Shown here: piece by piece, positions 61,111-64,000 of the stretch | Position numbering within the stretch: the first letter of the stretch is position 1 | Layout: the number at the start of each line of letters is the position of its first letter | Assembly: GCA_018268915.1 (NCBI GenBank) | Contig: JAFDVQ010000004.1 | Coordinates: 211,412 to 275,411, forward strand | DNA from: Acidobacteriota bacterium | GTDB lineage: Bacteria; Acidobacteriota; Terriglobia; Terriglobales; Acidobacteriaceae | Direction of reading: 5' to 3' | Length of the DNA: 64,000 bases | The notes under the pieces: generated by a model | Told to the model about the DNA's origin: nothing | What the model saw: only the letters and a program-made list of their open reading frames with translations | Databases searched by the model: none | Position numbers and translations under genes: made by a program

Positions 61111-61895
61111 CCACTCCACAGGATCCGCCCGCCGCGCAGGCTTTCAGCCTCAAGGGACGCCACGCCCTCGTCACCGGCGGTGCCAGCGGCATCGGCGAAG
61201 CGACCGTCAAAGAGCTCGTCAGCGCCGGAGCATTCGTCTGGATCGCCGATATCAATCAAGCCGCCGCCGAATCCCTCGCAGAATCCCTGGGCTCCTCTCA
61301 GGCTCTGCACCTCGACGTCACCAGCATTCCATCAATCTCCACCGCCGTCTCGCAGCTCAGCCGACTCGACATCCTCGTCAACAACGCCGGCATTGGACAC
61401 GTCGGCTCCATCGAGCAGACCGAGCCCGACGACTTCGACCGTCTCCTCAATGTAAACGTTCGCGCCGTCTACCTGGTCACGCGCGCTTTCCTGCCCTTCC
61501 TGCTCGCCGCCGAAGCTAACGGCCAGGCCGGATCGATCGTGAATATCGCCTCCGTAGCCGGCCTCGTCGGCATCAAGCAGCGCTTCGCCTACTGCACCAC
61601 GAAGGGCGCCGTTGTCGCGATGACCCGCCAGCTCGCCGTCGAATATCCAAAGGCCCTTCGCGTCAACGCCATTTGCCCAGGGACCGTCGAAACACCATTC
61701 GTAGAGGGATACCTCGAAAAGTTCCACCAGCACAACAAGGATGAAGTCCGCGCAGAACTCCGCGCTCGCCAACCCGTCGGCCGCCTCGGCCGCCCTGAAG
61801 AAGTCGCCTCCATGGTCCGTTATCTTGCGTCGAGTGAGGCCGCCTTCATCAATGGCTCCATCTTCAACATCGACGGTGGCTGGACCGCCGCATAA
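61107..61895 (+). CDS. SDR-family dehydrogenase, sugar-acid type
   Basis: 262 residues. HALVTGGASGIGEATVKELV is the NAD(P) site, NNAG the structural motif, and FAYCTTKGAVV the catalytic Tyr-X3-Lys; the Ser is in VNIASVAG. ICPGTVETPFVEGYLEKF and NGSIFNIDGGWTA complete the fold. It resembles 2-keto-3-deoxy-L-fuconate and related dehydrogenases. Co-translated with the binding-protein homologue and followed by an FAH-family gene, which fits dehydrogenation then hydrolysis of a diketo acid. Confidence 0.83.
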   Translation: MTTPQDPPAAQAFSLKGRHALVTGGASGIGEATVKELVSAGAFVWIADINQAAAESLAESLGSSQALHLDVTSIPSISTAVSQLSRLDILVNNAGIGHVGSIEQTEPDDFDRLLNVNVRAVYLVTRAFLPFLLAAEANGQAGSIVNIASVAGLVGIKQRFAYCTTKGAVVAMTRQLAVEYPKALRVNAICPGTVETPFVEGYLEKFHQHNKDEVRAELRARQPVGRLGRPEEVASMVRYLASSEAAFINGSIFNIDGGWTAA

Positions 61896-61966
61896 CGATG
61901 TGGTCCGATTCCCCTCAGCGAATATTCGCGCCGAAGCGTCTCCACGAATCTCCGGTGAAATACTTT

Positions 61967-62083
61967 TTTGAAAGGGCGCAACCTCACAGGTTGCCGGAAC
62001 ATTCCGGATGGTTTTGAAGGGGCACGGATTCATCCGTGCCAACTGACTGCGAAAATGAAAGTTGGGCTTTAGCCCCTGAGGGA
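61967..62083. repeat. Family A repeats between the SDR and FAH genes
   Basis: Two hairpins with different stems: GGCGCAACC-TCACA-GGTTGCC, and GGCACGGA-TTCA-TCCGTGCC, then GGGCTTTAGCCC and CTGAGGGA. Both arms have changed together compared with GGCACGAC/GTCGTGCC. Confidence 0.88.
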
Positions 62084-62176
62084 TGCATTTCAGACGCTCA
62101 CTGCAATATCTTTGCAGTACATTGATCCATTGTTCCTGCCGAACAGACTAAGACTTTTTCCGGAGATTCGTACTCA

Positions 62177-63010
62177 ATGAAGCTCATCTCGTTCTCAACC
62201 GCCAACGCTCCCGTACGCCCCGGCATCCTCTTCGACGACACCAAAACGGTCCTCGATCTCAGCCCCAATGGCTTCAAATCAACACTCGATGTCATCGCCA
62301 GCGGCACCGGCAACACCCTGGCCACCTCGCGGCTCAGCCTCGAAGACGTGAAGCTTCACGCGCCACTGCCCAATCCTCCGCGCATCTTCGCCATCGGACT
62401 CAACTACCGCGACCACGCCAAAGAGTCCGGCATGGAGATCCCCACCACTCCTGTCGTCTTCTTCAAGCTCGCCACCGCCATCATCGGTCCCGGCGACAGT
62501 ATCGTGCTCCCCAAAAACTCCACCCAGCCCGACTACGAAGCCGAATTCGCCTTCGTCATCGGCAAAGGCGGATACCGCATCCCCGCCGCCTCATGGCGTG
62601 ACCACGTTTATGGCTACACCATCGTCAACGACGTCAGCGCCCGCGACGTTCAGTTCTCGTCGACGCAATGGTCCATGTCCAAGTGCTTCCCCACCTTCTG
62701 CCCTCTTGGTCCCGCCATCGTCACCGCCGATGAAATCCCAGATCCCCACAATCTTCAGATCGGCCTCTCCATCGACGGCGAACAGCTGCAGAACTCCAAC
62801 ACGCGTGAGCTCGTCTTCAACATCCCCGCGCTCATCGAGTACCTCTCTTCCATAACGCCTCTTCTGCCCGGCGACATCATCTCCACCGGCACACCTCCGG
62901 GCGTAGGCCTCGGCCGCAATCCCAAACGCTGGCTCAAGCCAGGCGAAACCGTGACCGTCTCCATCGAAGGACTCGGCTCCCTCACCAATCCTGTCGTCGC
63001 AGAAAAGTAG
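62177..63010 (+). CDS. Fumarylacetoacetase-family hydrolase (diketo-deoxy sugar acid type)
   Basis: 277 residues from ATG 62177 behind GGAG. RIFAIGLNYRDHAKESGMEI, VFFKLATAIIGPGDSIVLPK, the metal-binding YEAEFAFVIGKGG, GYTIVNDVSARDVQFSSTQW and ISTGTPPGVGLGRNPKRWLK are family blocks. The closest match I recall is 2,4-diketo-3-deoxy-L-fuconate hydrolase and related ureidoglycolate-lyase-like proteins. With the SDR upstream it could finish a non-phosphorylative L-fuconate or pentonate route. Confidence 0.83.
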   Translation: MKLISFSTANAPVRPGILFDDTKTVLDLSPNGFKSTLDVIASGTGNTLATSRLSLEDVKLHAPLPNPPRIFAIGLNYRDHAKESGMEIPTTPVVFFKLATAIIGPGDSIVLPKNSTQPDYEAEFAFVIGKGGYRIPAASWRDHVYGYTIVNDVSARDVQFSSTQWSMSKCFPTFCPLGPAIVTADEIPDPHNLQIGLSIDGEQLQNSNTRELVFNIPALIEYLSSITPLLPGDIISTGTPPGVGLGRNPKRWLKPGETVTVSIEGLGSLTNPVVAEK

Positions 63011-63117
63011 TTCAGCATTGGCAGTCAAGCACTCCAGTGACCGCGGATTTCGCAGAACTGGCTTCACCACAACCGTCCCCAGAGTCGTCTACATTTGGCA
63101 AAAAGGGATTGTCACCC

Positions 63118-63564
63118 ATGGACGCGACCAGACGCATAGAGACGGCTTCGAATCGGCGCGGCCAGGTAGAGTGGCGCATCTGGCGCAGGAACATCGTATT
63201 CGCCCTCATTTCCTGCGGCTTCTGCCTCTCCATCGGATGCGGGGGTAGAAGCGGCGAAGGGCCTATGGGACCTCCGATTTCCATTCACCTGCCCGTTTCA
63301 ACTGTGACAATCGTTCCTGGAGGCGCGGCCGTTTCGATCGTCATCCAGATCAATTCTCCCAGCGAAACGGCACTGGTTTCTGTCGGTGGCCTTCCTGCCG
63401 GCGTTTCGTTCAAATATTCCTCCTCTGACACAAACCCATCCGGGATACTCACGTTCACAGCAACTTCCACCACCATCGCTGGAACCTACACGCCTACGAT
63501 CACCGTCATCTCTGCAAATCAGACCGTCTCGACCCGGTTCATACTCATCGCGAAGTCAGCCTGA
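63118..63564 (+). CDS. Putative lipoprotein with Ig-like/putative Ig domain
   Basis: 148 residues from ATG 63118, with AAAGGGA upstream. A positively charged n-region (RRGQVEWRIWRRN), helix IVFALISCGFCLSIGCGG and lipobox LSIGC give a lipoprotein signal. The mature part (STVTIVPGGAAVSIVIQINS, VSVGGLPAGVSFKYSSSDTN, TSTTIAGTYTPTITVISANQ) is a beta-rich Ig-like/putative adhesion fold common in Acidobacteria surface proteins. A longer frame from 63037 would put extra residues ahead of the signal and is unlikely. Confidence 0.7.
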   Translation: MDATRRIETASNRRGQVEWRIWRRNIVFALISCGFCLSIGCGGRSGEGPMGPPISIHLPVSTVTIVPGGAAVSIVIQINSPSETALVSVGGLPAGVSFKYSSSDTNPSGILTFTATSTTIAGTYTPTITVISANQTVSTRFILIAKSA

Positions 63565-63879
63565 ACAGTATTCCCAGTGCCCGCGAGATCGCCGTACCAG
63601 CCGAGTTCTCGATTCCGCGAACCACGAGTCAATACCTACGCCCCCGTCACCCTTCCCTAAGTTCCACATTCCATTCCGAAAATAATCTTCTCTCGATTTG
63701 CAGGTTGATTACTCCTGAAAGCGCAAACTTGTCTCGTAGTCAAATCGCCATCTAAATCGCACGCAAATCGCCGGCCCACTTGCCAACTCACTTGATCAGC
63801 AAGTGAGCCCAGCCAATCCATAACAACTCAACCTGAACACTGACCCCTGATCACTGATCACTGGTCCAAAGGAGAACCC
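63565..63879. other. Intergenic region with a perfect palindrome
   Basis: 315 bases with no gene seen. A perfect inverted repeat CTCACTTG-ATCAG-CAAGTGAG lies at 63787-63807; no T run follows, so it could be an operator. Shortly after (63834-63865) come CTGATCACTGATCACTGG direct repeats, which resemble the tail of the family B units at 34912 and 34995. Confidence 0.6.
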
Positions 63880-64000
63880 ATGGCACCTCGCTGCTACCAA
63901 TCATTCGCAAACGGCCAGCGCTGCAACGCGCCCGCTATCCACGGCTCGAAGTACTGCCGCCACCACGATGCGCAACAATCCAAACCAGAGATCAAAGCCA
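63880..64000 (+). CDS. Cys/His-rich hypothetical protein, N-terminal part (cut by window edge)
   Basis: Starts at ATG 63880 with AAGGAGA upstream and runs off the right edge after 40 codons. MAPRCYQSFANGQRCNAPAI then HGSKYCRHHDAQQ has C-X9-C-X10-C-X2-H, a small zinc-binding module seen at the start of many Acidobacteria hypothetical proteins. Function unknown; the rest is outside the window. Confidence 0.7.
   Translation, partial: MAPRCYQSFANGQRCNAPAIHGSKYCRHHDAQQSKPEIKA

Noticed and set aside
1..64000. tRNA, rRNA, prophage or IS genes
   Set aside because: No cloverleaf-like sequence with CCA-type ends, no rRNA segment and no transposase or integrase frame was recognised; short tRNAs could still be missed by eye.

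Overview
The window looks like a chromosomal segment of an Acidobacteriota, most likely class Terriglobia (Acidobacteriaceae-like). This is inferred from gene content, moderately high GC, and two abundant families of short palindromic elements of the kind that litter those genomes; it was not tested by any search. No rRNA, tRNA, CRISPR array, integrase or transposase was recognised.

Layout. (1) 1-4199, minus strand: a DinB-family protein cut by the left edge, a metallo-beta-lactamase/double-rhodanese sulfur hydrolase, and a periplasmic PQQ dehydrogenase with two tandem cytochrome c domains. (2) 4309-22155, minus strand: a long flagellar operon read fliN-fliO-like-fliP-fliQ-fliR-flhB-flhA-fliA-fliM-fliN2-(zinc-finger/GspE-N protein)-cheY-cheX-flgF-flgG-flgA-flgH-flgI-flgJ-flgM-flgN-like-flgK-flgL. 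It builds the export gate, C-ring, rod, P/L rings and hook-filament junction and carries the sigma-28/FlgM switch. Flagellin, hook, MS-ring and motor genes must lie elsewhere. (3) 22353-26296: pdxS and pdxT for pyridoxal phosphate, a stand-alone cytochrome oxidase subunit III, a secreted metallophosphoesterase and a small conserved-looking protein. (4) 26706-41154, plus strand: a respiratory complex I cluster nuoA-C-D-(hypothetical)-E-F-G-H-J-K-L-M-N that lacks nuoB and nuoI and is broken up by palindromic repeats. (5) 41144-51262: an exopolysaccharide locus with three GT4 glycosyltransferases, an O-antigen ligase/polymerase-like protein, a single polypeptide joining the chain-length (Wzz) and outer-membrane export (Wza) functions, a sugar epimerase and a UDP-sugar dehydrogenase. 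(6) 51403-56276: TrmO-like tRNA methyltransferase, then a membrane Fe-S oxidoreductase with EtfB and EtfA, which together look like an ETF:menaquinone oxidoreductase route for acyl-CoA-type electrons. (7) 56414-63010: a sugar-acid catabolic neighbourhood (two fumarylacetoacetase-family proteins, KDPG-type aldolase, SDR dehydrogenase, a solute-binding-protein fold without a signal peptide), interrupted by a UdgX-like uracil-DNA glycosylase and a small membrane protein. (8) 63118-64000: a putative lipoprotein and a Cys/His-rich protein cut by the right edge.

The most distinctive signal is the repeat landscape. Family A carries arms like GGCACGAC/GTCGTGCC and GGGGCT/AGCCCC. Family B starts GGGTGCCCC and closes with a GGG run. 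In both, stem sequences change in a compensated way between copies. They sit in nearly every gap from 28 kb onward, lie inside the nuo cluster, appear to have inserted in frame inside the Fe-S oxidoreductase gene, and one is bracketed by a duplication of the trmO start.
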